In this document: piece by piece, positions 42,609 through 50,481 of the stretch | How positions within the stretch are numbered: the first letter of the stretch is position 1 | Layout of the letters: each line of letters starts with the position of its first letter | Source: Kosakonia sacchari SP1 | GTDB taxonomy: Bacteria; Pseudomonadota; Gammaproteobacteria; Enterobacterales; Enterobacteriaceae | Direction: 5' to 3' | Length of the DNA: 64,000 nt | NCBI RefSeq assembly: GCF_000300455.3 | Contig: NZ_CP007215.2 | Location: forward strand, 4,154,001 to 4,218,000 | Program-made: the position numbers and the translations under genes | The notes under the pieces: generated by a model | Seen by the model: the letters and a program-made list of their open reading frames with translations, nothing else | What the model was told of the DNA's origin: nothing | The model's database searches: none

Positions 42609-44024
42609 ATGACACGCTACCAACATCTGGCCACGCTGCTGGCAGAACGCATTGAACAGGGATTGTATCGCCACGGCGAAAAACTACCGTCAGTGCGCAG
42701 CCTGAGTCAGGAACACGGCGTGAGCATCAGCACCGTGCAACAGGCTTACCAGGTGCTGGAAAACCTGCAACTGATAACACCCCAGCCGCGTTCCGGCTAT
42801 TTTGTCGCACCGCGCAAAGCAAAGCCGCCCGTGCCGGCGATGTCGCGCCCGGTACAGCGGCCGGTGGAAGTCACGCAGTGGGATGAAGTGCTGACGCTGC
42901 TGGATGCGCGCACCGATAAAGCGATTGCTGCGTTTGGCGGCGGCGCGCCGGATATCACCCAGCCAACCCTTAAACCGCTGTGGCGCGAGATGAGCCGTAT
43001 CGCCCAACACCAGGTAATGGATGCGTTAAGCTACGACACGCTGCCAGGCCGCCGTGAACTGCGCGAGCAAATCGCCCGGCTGATGCTGGATGGCGGTGCA
43101 TCAGTCAGCGCCGATGATATTGTCATCGCCAGCGGTTGCCATCCGGCGCTGGCGCTCGCCTTGCTGGCGGTGTGCCAGCCAGGGGATATTGTCGCCGTTG
43201 AATCCCCCTCGTATTACGGCACGATGCAGTTGCTGCGTGGTTTGGATATTAAAGCTATCGAAATTCCGACCGATCCCGAAACCGGCATCAGCGTAGAAGC
43301 TTTGGAGCTGGCACTGGAACAGTGGCCCATTAAGGGCGTGATTCTGGTGCCAAACTGCAACAACCCGCTCGGGTTTATCATGCCGGACGCACGGAAAAAA
43401 GCCGTGCTGGCGCTGGCACAGCGCCACGACATCGTGATTTTTGAAGATGATATTTACGGCGAGCTGGCAGCCGAATATCCGCGCCCCACGACCATAAAAT
43501 CCTATGATATTGATGGTCGCGTGCTGCTGTGCAGCTCTATCACCAAAACCGTGGCACCGGGTCTGCGGGTCGGCTGGATTGCGCCGGGACGTTACCTGGA
43601 TCGGGTGCTGCATAAAAAGTATGCCGCCATCGGCACCAATGTACCGGGAACACAATTAGCCGTTGCGGCGTTTATTCGCGACGGTCATTACCATCGGCAT
43701 GTGCGACGCATGCGTCAGGTTTATCAGCAGCAACTGGAAACTTACACCTGCTGGGTGCGCCAATATTTTCCCTGCGGTATCTGCGTGACGCGCCCGCAAG
43801 GCGGTTATCTACTGTGGGTTGAGTTGCCAGAAACCGTCGATATGGTCTGTGTTTCCCGCGCGCTGTGCCGTCTGAAAATCCAGATTGCGCCCGGCTCGTT
43901 ATTTTCAGCGTCTGGTAAGTACCGTAACTGCCTGCGCCTGAATTGCGCCCTACCGCTAACCGACGCAAATCGCGAGGTGATCAAGCAGCTGGGCGAAGCA
44001 ATTCATAACGCGCTGGAAGCGTAA
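42609..44024 (+). CDS. yjiR: MocR-type (GntR plus aminotransferase) regulator YjiR
   Basis: A 471-residue regulator: a GntR winged helix (about 1-75, with KLPSVRSLSQEHGVSISTVQ) fused to a fold-type I aminotransferase domain. The PLP lysine is in the segment CSSITKTVAPGLRVGWI (about 315), and NCNNPLGFI and FEDDIYGEL are the usual cofactor-site motifs. MocR proteins sense PLP-linked amino acids and rarely act as enzymes. Length and position beside yjiS match E. coli. AAGGA precedes the ATG. Confidence 0.92.
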   Translation: MTRYQHLATLLAERIEQGLYRHGEKLPSVRSLSQEHGVSISTVQQAYQVLENLQLITPQPRSGYFVAPRKAKPPVPAMSRPVQRPVEVTQWDEVLTLLDARTDKAIAAFGGGAPDITQPTLKPLWREMSRIAQHQVMDALSYDTLPGRRELREQIARLMLDGGASVSADDIVIASGCHPALALALLAVCQPGDIVAVESPSYYGTMQLLRGLDIKAIEIPTDPETGISVEALELALEQWPIKGVILVPNCNNPLGFIMPDARKKAVLALAQRHDIVIFEDDIYGELAAEYPRPTTIKSYDIDGRVLLCSSITKTVAPGLRVGWIAPGRYLDRVLHKKYAAIGTNVPGTQLAVAAFIRDGHYHRHVRRMRQVYQQQLETYTCWVRQYFPCGICVTRPQGGYLLWVELPETVDMVCVSRALCRLKIQIAPGSLFSASGKYRNCLRLNCALPLTDANREVIKQLGEAIHNALEA

Positions 44025-44026
44025 GT

Positions 44027-44587
44027 TCAGATCACGCGTTTGCCTGTCAGAATACGGCGAGCGCCGAGGTAGTGATCCTGCCAGTAGTCATCAAGAAAAT
44101 GGCTGATACGGATATTCAACCCGGTACGCGGCGCTTCGATAAAGCGGTTATGCCCCAGATAGACACCGACATGATCGACCGGACCGCGTAATTTACTGCG
44201 AAAGAACAGCAAATCCCCCTGGCGCAGGTTTGCGGTTTTTACCCGCATCAAACGCTTGTCATGGAACATGGCTTTGGTGGTGCGGGGTAATTTATTACTC
44301 AGCACTTTGTTGTAGGCATAGAACACCAGCCCACTACAGTCGAAACCGCGCGCCGGTGAGACGCCGCCAAAGACGTAAGGTTTACCTAACTGTTTTTTAA
44401 GGTGATGCACAACCTTGTCAACTTTTGACTGACGCGTCGCCGCGAGCGTCTCTTCACGGGTGGGCTTGCGCTGTTCGGCAAGCATTGTTGGCGAGTGTGT
44501 ACGGCTAACCGGTTTAGATTGCACACAACCGGTCAGGAACACAGCAAGCAAAATAAGAAAAAAAAGCCCCAAAAACCCGCGGAGCAT
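44027..44587 (-). CDS. NlpC/P60 lipoprotein (cell-wall hydrolase)
   Basis: A 186-residue lipoprotein with a signal sequence ending in the lipobox LTGC (Cys21) and an NlpC/P60 domain in the C-terminal half. The catalytic cysteine is in GFDCSGLVFYAY and the histidine in VDHVGVYLGH. Relatives such as MepS cleave peptide cross-links or stem peptides in peptidoglycan. The start at 44587 was chosen for the signal peptide; an in-frame GTG at 44632 would add a hydrophilic leader. It lies downstream of the sigma-factor gene on the same strand, 121 bases apart, and converges on yjiR with 2 bases between. Confidence 0.88.
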   Translation of the reverse strand: MLRGFLGLFFLILLAVFLTGCVQSKPVSRTHSPTMLAEQRKPTREETLAATRQSKVDKVVHHLKKQLGKPYVFGGVSPARGFDCSGLVFYAYNKVLSNKLPRTTKAMFHDKRLMRVKTANLRQGDLLFFRSKLRGPVDHVGVYLGHNRFIEAPRTGLNIRISHFLDDYWQDHYLGARRILTGKRVI

Positions 44588-44708
44588 GCTCTGCCTGGGG
44601 GCAACGATGGATGATACAGTTAAATATTTCACAACATTAATACTAATAAAAATAATGGGTTAAAATTTTAAATACATTTTTCATTCCTTAACGGAAGGAG
44701 AAACGTAC

Positions 44709-45392
44709 TCACTCGTCAAAAAACGTCCGCAACTTTTGTATGATGACTTTATTAAGCTGACAAATTCGGGCTTCTGTCAGTCCAAGCATTGAGGCAATCT
44801 CTTTCAGGCTTAATTCATGGTGGTAATACAACCCCAGAATCGTCTGTTCACGCTGTGTCAGGCTTGCTACCGCGCTTTTTAGTGCCCGGCTATCCAGAAC
44901 TTCAGCTTCAAGCGAGCGGCTTTCCAGCGCGTGGGCGTGAAGATCGTTATCCAGGCTCTCCAGCTCACTGGCGGAGTCGAGCAATAAATAGTGCTGATAC
45001 TCCTCTGGCGTAATAGAAAGCCGCTCGCTTAATTCATTAAAATTAGGCACATAGCCAAGTTCACGCGCCAGATCACGAATGGCGTCGTTGAGCTTGTACA
45101 TTTTTTGGCGCAGCCGACGTGGCCGCCAATCCTGCTGGCGTAGCTCGTCAAGAATTGCCCCACGAATGCGCTGGACGGCGTAACCGGCAAATTGCGCATC
45201 CGGTTGTCCATAGCGACGCAATGAAAAGAGCAACCCCGTCAGGGCGACTTGTCGCATATCGTCTTTATCCATTACGTTGCTGGCTTGCCAGGCGAATTGT
45301 TTCACTACTTTATGCACCAGCGGCAAATAATCGCGGACATAGCGCGCTTCATCGGGAAACGTTATCGTTTCAGAGGTAATTACACTCATCAT
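44709..45392 (-). CDS. FliA/LafS-like alternative sigma factor
   Basis: A 227-residue sigma factor of the sigma-28 (FliA/WhiG) group. Region 2 is seen as DMRQVALTGLLFSLRRY and the FAGYAVQRIRGAILDELRQQDW core (in part, about 65-90), typical of FliA, and region 4 as TQREQTILGLYYHHELSLKE with helix-turn-helix LTEARICQLNKVIIQKLR. It differs from the chromosomal motility FliA at many places and resembles the lateral-flagella sigma LafS more. No flagellar genes or anti-sigma (FlgM) gene are nearby. Divergent from the MarT-like gene. The start may be the first or second of two ATG codons. Confidence 0.87.
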   Translation of the reverse strand: MMSVITSETITFPDEARYVRDYLPLVHKVVKQFAWQASNVMDKDDMRQVALTGLLFSLRRYGQPDAQFAGYAVQRIRGAILDELRQQDWRPRRLRQKMYKLNDAIRDLARELGYVPNFNELSERLSITPEEYQHYLLLDSASELESLDNDLHAHALESRSLEAEVLDSRALKSAVASLTQREQTILGLYYHHELSLKEIASMLGLTEARICQLNKVIIQKLRTFFDE

Positions 45393-45791
45393 TATTTAAC
45401 GGCGCAGACTAGATTTATTAAATAAAAACAGAAATATGCTGTTTTTACATTTTTAAGGCTGGCCTTTCTCATTAGTTCAATGGATAAAAAGATTAATTAA
45501 ATAAACAACAAATTAACAACAAGCAGTTACAACAAGCGGTACTACACGTCTTCCCGCCTTAACTGGTGTAAAAAGATACACCACATCCCCTATTCTTAAT
45601 CCCCCGAAAAGCGGCAATTAATGAATTTGCGTATAATTCATCTACCGCACAGTAGTATTATTAATATCTCATATAAAATGATTACTGAGGCCAGAAGATT
45701 TGCTCACGCGCCTTCACGTTAATTAATTCTCAATTACTGTTAACAACCTTAATAATCGCTTGTTCCAGGATGGAGCTACTCGAAATTTGTC
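45393..45791. other. AT-rich region between sigma factor and MarT-like gene
   Basis: About 400 bases without a gene, strongly AT-rich, as in silenced accessory loci. It contains three ACAACAA repeats (45505-45537). Confidence 0.55.
45505..45537 (+). repeat. Three ACAACAA(GC) repeats
   Basis: ACAACAA at 45505, ACAACAAGC at 45516 and 45529, spaced 11 and 13 bases, roughly one helical turn apart. A possible regulator-binding array in the divergent promoter region. Confidence 0.45.
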
Positions 45792-46676
45792 ATGAAAAAA
45801 TATTGTTGTGCTATTAACAATTGGTTAATTGATTTGCCCTCCGGCTCAATTATTCATTTAGTCACCGGAGAACATAAGCGACTGGGCGCGTACCAGCTCA
45901 AATTACTGGATCTGCTACAACAGAATCCAGGTAAGGTTTTTACGCGCGAAGAGCTGACAAACCAGGTCTGGGAGGGGCGAGTTATCGGCAATAATAGCCT
46001 GCCAAACGCCATTCACGCCCTGCGCGCAGCGCTGGAAGATGACGGTAAACAGCAACGCATTATTCGCACCGTGCCTAAACGGGGCTATGTGCTGGATGCA
46101 GAATATTGCCAGCAGGTTGAAAGTCCACAGGAAGATATTTCATTAGATAATGAGAAATCTCTCACAGAGGCGGACGCAGCCAATATACCGCCGCACTCTT
46201 CTGACGTGACGTATAAAACGTCTGGACAACCAACGCGTTATCGACGTGGCGTCGTCGTATCGCTATTACTGGTTGTCGCGCTTTTTGTCGCCTTTATCGG
46301 TTATTTGAAAATCGATCGCGGCCAGACCATAAAACCTGAAGAGCTGGCGAAGAACGCGTACAGCAATATTCGTCTGTATACGCTTGTTGAACCCGGTGAG
46401 CGTCTGCAGGATCAAGCCACAGTCTACAACCGGCTCAAAGACACCTATCACCTTTTAAATGAGCAGATAAAAAAGAAATCCATCAACCTGAGCATCTATT
46501 CACGAAGTAATAACCAAACGCTGAACTTTACCCTGCGCTTACACAGCACCTGTGGGCAGAATATTCTGGCGATGCAGATCTATCACTGGCGGGCCAATTT
46601 GGCTTCGCTTAATGAATTGATACTTGATGAAACGCGGAGAAAACTCAATGAAATGGCGCCTTGTAAGACCGCATAA
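45792..46676 (+). CDS. MarT/CadC/ToxR-like membrane transcription regulator
   Basis: A 294-residue regulator with an N-terminal OmpR-type winged helix (about 1-105: GAYQLKLLDLLQQNPGKVF, EELTNQVW, NSLPNAIHALRAAL, IIRTVPKRGYVL), a linker, one membrane segment (about 153-176) and a periplasmic domain of some 115 residues with one or two cysteines. The layout is that of ToxR, CadC and Salmonella MarT. It overlaps the FidL-like gene by 29 bases, the MarT-FidL arrangement of Salmonella pathogenicity island 3. Targets unknown; the divergent sigma factor gene is a candidate. Confidence 0.88.
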   Translation: MKKYCCAINNWLIDLPSGSIIHLVTGEHKRLGAYQLKLLDLLQQNPGKVFTREELTNQVWEGRVIGNNSLPNAIHALRAALEDDGKQQRIIRTVPKRGYVLDAEYCQQVESPQEDISLDNEKSLTEADAANIPPHSSDVTYKTSGQPTRYRRGVVVSLLLVVALFVAFIGYLKIDRGQTIKPEELAKNAYSNIRLYTLVEPGERLQDQATVYNRLKDTYHLLNEQIKKKSINLSIYSRSNNQTLNFTLRLHSTCGQNILAMQIYHWRANLASLNELILDETRRKLNEMAPCKTA

Positions 46677-47118
46677 GTACGGTGTAATGCTGATGCTCAC
46701 GGCGCTGATTATCGCTGCCTGCGGCTATTTTTGGCATCGTTCGCAGCCCGCATTAAAACCGGGCAGTAACATAACGCAGCAATTCGGTTTCTACGATTTG
46801 CCGCAGCAGCAAAAAGAGCTTTATGACGTCCGGCTGTCCACCGTTGGAGAGACGATCGTCAGCCATGTCAGCAGTCCGACTAACCCTCAGTTCAGGCTCA
46901 AAGGGAACTTCGTGCAGAAAAAACAGGAGGGTGAGAAACGCATTTTTACCTATACCCCCATTCATTTCGTTCCCTCGCCGGACACCTCGCTGCTTGCCAG
47001 CAACATTGATTTACTGATGCATTCGCAAGTGCGTATGCAGCAACTTTGGCCAGATGGCGTGCCGCTGGTCACTATGCAAAACGGAATGATCTTTCTCTAC
47101 CCGCTGGACGACAGGTAG
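46648..47118 (+). CDS. FidL-like membrane protein
   Basis: A 156-residue protein with one N-terminal membrane segment (about 9-29) and a periplasmic domain, resembling FidL, the partner of MarT. By analogy to ToxS it may stabilise or tune the neighbouring regulator. The start at 46648 has GGAG 8 bases upstream and overlaps the MarT-like gene by 29 bases, so translation is coupled. Its last 47 bases overlap the 3' end of the convergent gene at 47072-47761. Confidence 0.8.
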   Translation: MKWRLVRPHKYGVMLMLTALIIAACGYFWHRSQPALKPGSNITQQFGFYDLPQQQKELYDVRLSTVGETIVSHVSSPTNPQFRLKGNFVQKKQEGEKRIFTYTPIHFVPSPDTSLLASNIDLLMHSQVRMQQLWPDGVPLVTMQNGMIFLYPLDDR

Positions 47119-47761
47119 GAACCGGCGTGAGGTTGTTATCACGCCAGCTAACCAGGCCCGGATTCACCGCCAGCCAGCAATGTTTCCCCATTAATAATGG
47201 CCAAAGTTCATTAAGGCTGGCGGCATGCTCTATCGCACGATGGTAAGCATTTAATAACACAGGGTAATAGCTGGCGTTAACGGCATAGGCTGCAGCGCTA
47301 TCAGCATGATGCACACGCGCAATGCCAGGCAGCGCCAGCAATGGCGAGAAATGCTGATAATGCCCGCCCAGCAGCAACGCATGCCAGTCCAGCCGATTAA
47401 GGCTCGTAAAGATGCGATTCGCCTGGGTGAATACCCTCTCGTCCTGCGTCAACTGAAAGCCAGCATCGAACAGCAGGACATTGCGCCACCCTTGCCGTTG
47501 CGCTTCGCTCAATACCATGCACTGTGTCTGTAATTCAGCCAGTCTGCCATCACTACCCGACGCTCTGGCAACGGGCCAGAGTTGTTCCGCGCTTATACCT
47601 GCCTGGCTTAACACTGCGCATTGCGTAGCGAGCAATGCCTCCTCCTGCATATCAAAGAGCACCGCTACCTTTGCAAAACTGCGCCACTGTAAATTGCAAC
47701 GCAGCGACAGCTGCGGGCTCTGCCAGTGAGGGAAAGTAGCGGCGTAATTCAACTTATGCAT
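47072..47761 (-). CDS. Possible glycosyltransferase (GT25-like), uncertain
   Basis: A 229-residue soluble protein that I do not recognise firmly. The middle part (WRNVLLFDAGFQL ... LDWHALLLGGHYQ ... AAAYAVNASYYPVLL) has the strand order of family 25 glycosyltransferases (LPS or flagellin-type sugar transfer), but the usual acidic EDD motif reads FDAG, so it may be inactive or different. The start at 47761 is preceded by AAGGAT; the longer frame to 47878 has no ribosome site. Its 3' end overlaps the FidL-like gene by 47 bases in the opposite direction. Confidence 0.55.
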   Translation of the reverse strand: MHKLNYAATFPHWQSPQLSLRCNLQWRSFAKVAVLFDMQEEALLATQCAVLSQAGISAEQLWPVARASGSDGRLAELQTQCMVLSEAQRQGWRNVLLFDAGFQLTQDERVFTQANRIFTSLNRLDWHALLLGGHYQHFSPLLALPGIARVHHADSAAAYAVNASYYPVLLNAYHRAIEHAASLNELWPLLMGKHCWLAVNPGLVSWRDNNLTPVPTCRPAGRERSFRFA

Positions 47762-47936
47762 TGCATCATCCTTGCAGATAACAGGCGTCATAATGGTGTT
47801 TGTGACTGACCACGGAGTGATAAAGCCGGTGGGTCTTTTAACGCAGACAGGAAGAAAAGTCCCATCAATCAATGACATTAAATAATTAAGTCTTAGAAAA
47901 CATGCCGGTAAGTAAAATCTGTGTGCAATATTGCCG

Positions 47937-47952
47937 TATGAACGGCATCACA
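47937..47952 (+). promoter_or_regulatory. CRP site upstream of murQ
   Basis: TATGAACGGCATCACA matches TGTGA-N6-TCACA at 9 of 10 positions and is followed by TTT. CRP control of murQP is known in E. coli. Confidence 0.75.
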
Positions 47953-47970
47953 TTTCTGGCGTAATAAGCA

Positions 47971-47993
47971 AATAAGAATAAATTATTCTTATT
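47971..47993. promoter_or_regulatory. AT-rich 23-bp palindrome upstream of murQ (MurR-type operator?)
   Basis: A perfect palindrome AATAAGAATAA-A-TTATTCTTATT. Its right arm overlaps the expected -35 place for a TATATT box at 48011-48016. MurR, an RpiR-family repressor, controls murQP in E. coli, but no murR gene is in the window. Confidence 0.7.
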
Positions 47994-48087
47994 AAACATT
48001 TTATGAGTAATATATTATTCCTTACCGGGTGCCTGAGCCGCAGCGCAGCAGGCAAAGAACAGTGAAACCGAGTTGAGCGAAACGTTG

Positions 48088-48999
48088 ATGAACATTGATC
48101 TCTCCAGACTGACTACCGAAGGCCGCAATACCGCCAGCGCTGACATTGACATGCTTGATACCGAAGCGATGTTGAGAGTTATCAACCGTGAAGATCAAAA
48201 AGTGGCGTTGGCGGTGGAAAAAACGATCCCGGCGATCGCACAGGCGGTGGACGCCATTGTGGCAGCTTTCCAAAAAGGTGGGCGCTTGATTTACTGCGGC
48301 GCGGGTACATCCGGGCGGCTTGGGATCCTTGATGCCAGTGAATGCCCGCCAACGTATGGCACGCCGCGCGAGCAGGTAGTTGGTTTGATAGCCGGTGGTC
48401 ATCGTGCCATTTTGCAGGCGGTAGAAAACGCCGAAGATAGCCTGACGCTCGGCGTTGACGACCTTAAAGCGCTCAATTTTAACGCGAGCGACATCCTGGT
48501 CGGCATCGCCGCCAGCGGCCGCACGCCGTATGTCATTGCCGCTATGCAGTACGCCCAAAAACTCGGTGCGACCACCGTCGCGCTGACCTGTAACGCAGGC
48601 AGTGAAATGGCGCAAATCGCCGATATCGCCATCGTGCCGGTAGTGGGCGCAGAAGTCGTTACCGGCTCGTCGCGAATGAAAGCCGGAACGGCGCAAAAAC
48701 TGGTGCTGAACATGCTGACCACCGGCGCGATGATCCGCAGCGGCAAAGTGTACGGCAACTTAATGGTTGATGTGGAAGCCACCAACCAGAAGCTGGTGCA
48801 GCGGCAAATCAATATCGTGATGGAAGCGACCGATTGCGACAGCGCCACCGCGACCCAGGCGCTGCAAGCCTGCGATGGGCATTGTAAAACCGCCATCGTG
48901 ATGGTGTTAGGCGGACTGAGCGCTGAACAGGCAGCACGCCTGTTAGCCGATAACGGTGGGTTTATTCGCCAAGCGCTGGCTCACGCGGGAGTCAACTAA
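48088..48999 (+). CDS. murQ: N-acetylmuramic acid 6-phosphate etherase MurQ
   Basis: MurQ removes the lactyl ether from MurNAc 6-phosphate to give GlcNAc 6-phosphate and D-lactate, the entry step of muramic acid recycling. The 303-residue protein has the SIS fold with [21 protein letters not shown] (about 70-90 in two parts), [11 protein letters not shown] and the signature [20 protein letters not shown], all strictly conserved. The ATG at 48088 is preferred to a TTG five codons earlier. The stop overlaps the start of murP by one base. Confidence 0.96.
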   Translation: MNIDLSRLTTEGRNTASADIDMLDTEAMLRVINREDQKVALAVEKTIPAIAQAVDAIVAAFQKGGRLIYCGAGTSGRLGILDASECPPTYGTPREQVVGLIAGGHRAILQAVENAEDSLTLGVDDLKALNFNASDILVGIAASGRTPYVIAAMQYAQKLGATTVALTCNAGSEMAQIADIAIVPVVGAEVVTGSSRMKAGTAQKLVLNMLTTGAMIRSGKVYGNLMVDVEATNQKLVQRQINIVMEATDCDSATATQALQACDGHCKTAIVMVLGGLSAEQAARLLADNGGFIRQALAHAGVN

Positions 49000-50438
49000 T
49001 GGCCAAAATCAGCGAACAGTTTATTGCCGCTATCCTGCAATTGGTGGGTGGCAAAGAGAATATTAAAACCTGCGGCAACTGCATGACGCGGCTGCGCCTG
49101 ACGTTAAACAACGATGCGCTGGTTGATAACGCCGGGCTCAAAGCGCTGCCCGGGGTTCTTGGCGTGGTCAATAGCGAGGATCAGTTGCAAATCATCGTTG
49201 GCCCCGGCAAAGCGCAAACGGCGGCAGAAATGATGAGCGCGATGACAGGCAGCGTCAGCGCCTCTGTGGAAACGGCGTCACTAAAAAGTATCGCCAGCGA
49301 TACCAAACAGCAGATGAAAGCGAAACAGACCAGCGGCGTGCATCAGTTTCTGGCGAAGTTTTCGACCATTTTCACCCCGTTAATCCCTGGCTTTATCGCC
49401 GCCGGGATGCTGCTTGGCTTCGCTACCCTGATTGAACAAAGCCTGATTATCAATGCCGCCGAAAAAAATGCCACCCTTGTCCATATCATTGGTTATATGA
49501 AAGTTTTCGGCAAAGCGCTGTTCACTTTCCTGCCGATTTTAATTGGCTATAACGCGCAAAAAGCCTTTGGCGGTAGCGGCGTTAATGGCGCGATCATCGC
49601 CGCGCTCTTTGTGCTCGGTTACGATCCAAAAGCGACAGTGGGCTATTTTTCCGGCATCGATAACTTTTTTGGTATGGGAATCGATCCGCGCGGCAACATT
49701 ATTGGCGTGTTGATCGCAGCAATCACCGGCGCGTGGATAGAGCGGCAGATCCGTAAATTCATGCCGGATAATCTCGACATGATCCTCACCTCGTTGCTGA
49801 CGCTACTGATTACCGGCGCGTTAACCTTCACGGTGATTATGCCGATCGGCGTTGAGCTGTTTAAAGGCATGTCCTGGTTATTCCTGCACCTTAACGGCAA
49901 CCCATTCGGCTGTGCGGTGCTGGCCGGGCTGTTCCTGATTGCCGTCGTGTTTGGTGTGCATCAGGGTTTTATTCCGGTCTATTTCGCACTGATGGATGCG
50001 CAGGGCTTTAACTCGCTGTTCCCGATCCTGGCGATGGCGGGCGGCGGCCAGGTGGGCGCGGCGCTGGCGCTTTATTTCCGCTCGGCGCGCGAGTCGATTC
50101 TGCGCAATCAGATTCGTGGCGCGATCATTCCCGGACTGCTCGGGGTGGGCGAACCGTTGATTTACGCCGTCACGCTGCCGCGCGTAAAACCGTTTGTCAC
50201 GGCCTGTATCGGCGGCGCCTGTGGTGGTTTCTTTATTGGCACTTTCGCCTGGTTCGGTTTGCCGGTTGGACTCAACACCGTGTTTGGCCCATCCGGCCTG
50301 GTGGCGCTGCCGTTGATGACTTCCGGTCAGGGGATCTACACGGGAATGGCAGTTTACGCCGCCGGTGTAGTCGTCGCCTACGTGTGCGGTTTTCTCGCCA
50401 CCTGGTTCTTTGGTCACAAAAACGTGGATTTGAGCTAA
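48999..50438 (+). CDS. murP: PTS EIIBC for N-acetylmuramic acid, MurP
   Basis: MurP takes up and phosphorylates N-acetylmuramic acid, delivering MurNAc 6-phosphate to MurQ. The 479-residue protein has an N-terminal EIIB domain with the phospho-cysteine Cys28 in [12 protein letters not shown] and an EIIC domain with about ten membrane segments from residue 115. There is no EIIA domain; the glucose EIIA (Crr) serves this system in E. coli. EIIC motif [18 protein letters not shown] is near residue 383. Translation is coupled to murQ (TAATG). Confidence 0.95.
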   Translation: MAKISEQFIAAILQLVGGKENIKTCGNCMTRLRLTLNNDALVDNAGLKALPGVLGVVNSEDQLQIIVGPGKAQTAAEMMSAMTGSVSASVETASLKSIASDTKQQMKAKQTSGVHQFLAKFSTIFTPLIPGFIAAGMLLGFATLIEQSLIINAAEKNATLVHIIGYMKVFGKALFTFLPILIGYNAQKAFGGSGVNGAIIAALFVLGYDPKATVGYFSGIDNFFGMGIDPRGNIIGVLIAAITGAWIERQIRKFMPDNLDMILTSLLTLLITGALTFTVIMPIGVELFKGMSWLFLHLNGNPFGCAVLAGLFLIAVVFGVHQGFIPVYFALMDAQGFNSLFPILAMAGGGQVGAALALYFRSARESILRNQIRGAIIPGLLGVGEPLIYAVTLPRVKPFVTACIGGACGGFFIGTFAWFGLPVGLNTVFGPSGLVALPLMTSGQGIYTGMAVYAAGVVVAYVCGFLATWFFGHKNVDLS

Positions 50439-50446
50439 TGCCAGGC

Positions 50447-50473
50447 TTTCACCCGGCGCAAAGCCGGGTGAAA
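50447..50473. terminator. Shared hairpin between murP and the siderophore receptor
   Basis: A perfect 11-bp stem TTTCACCCGGC / GCCGGGTGAAA with a 5-nt loop between two convergent genes. No long T-run, but the stem is strong and central. Confidence 0.7.
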
Positions 50474-50481
50474 TCAGAGCA

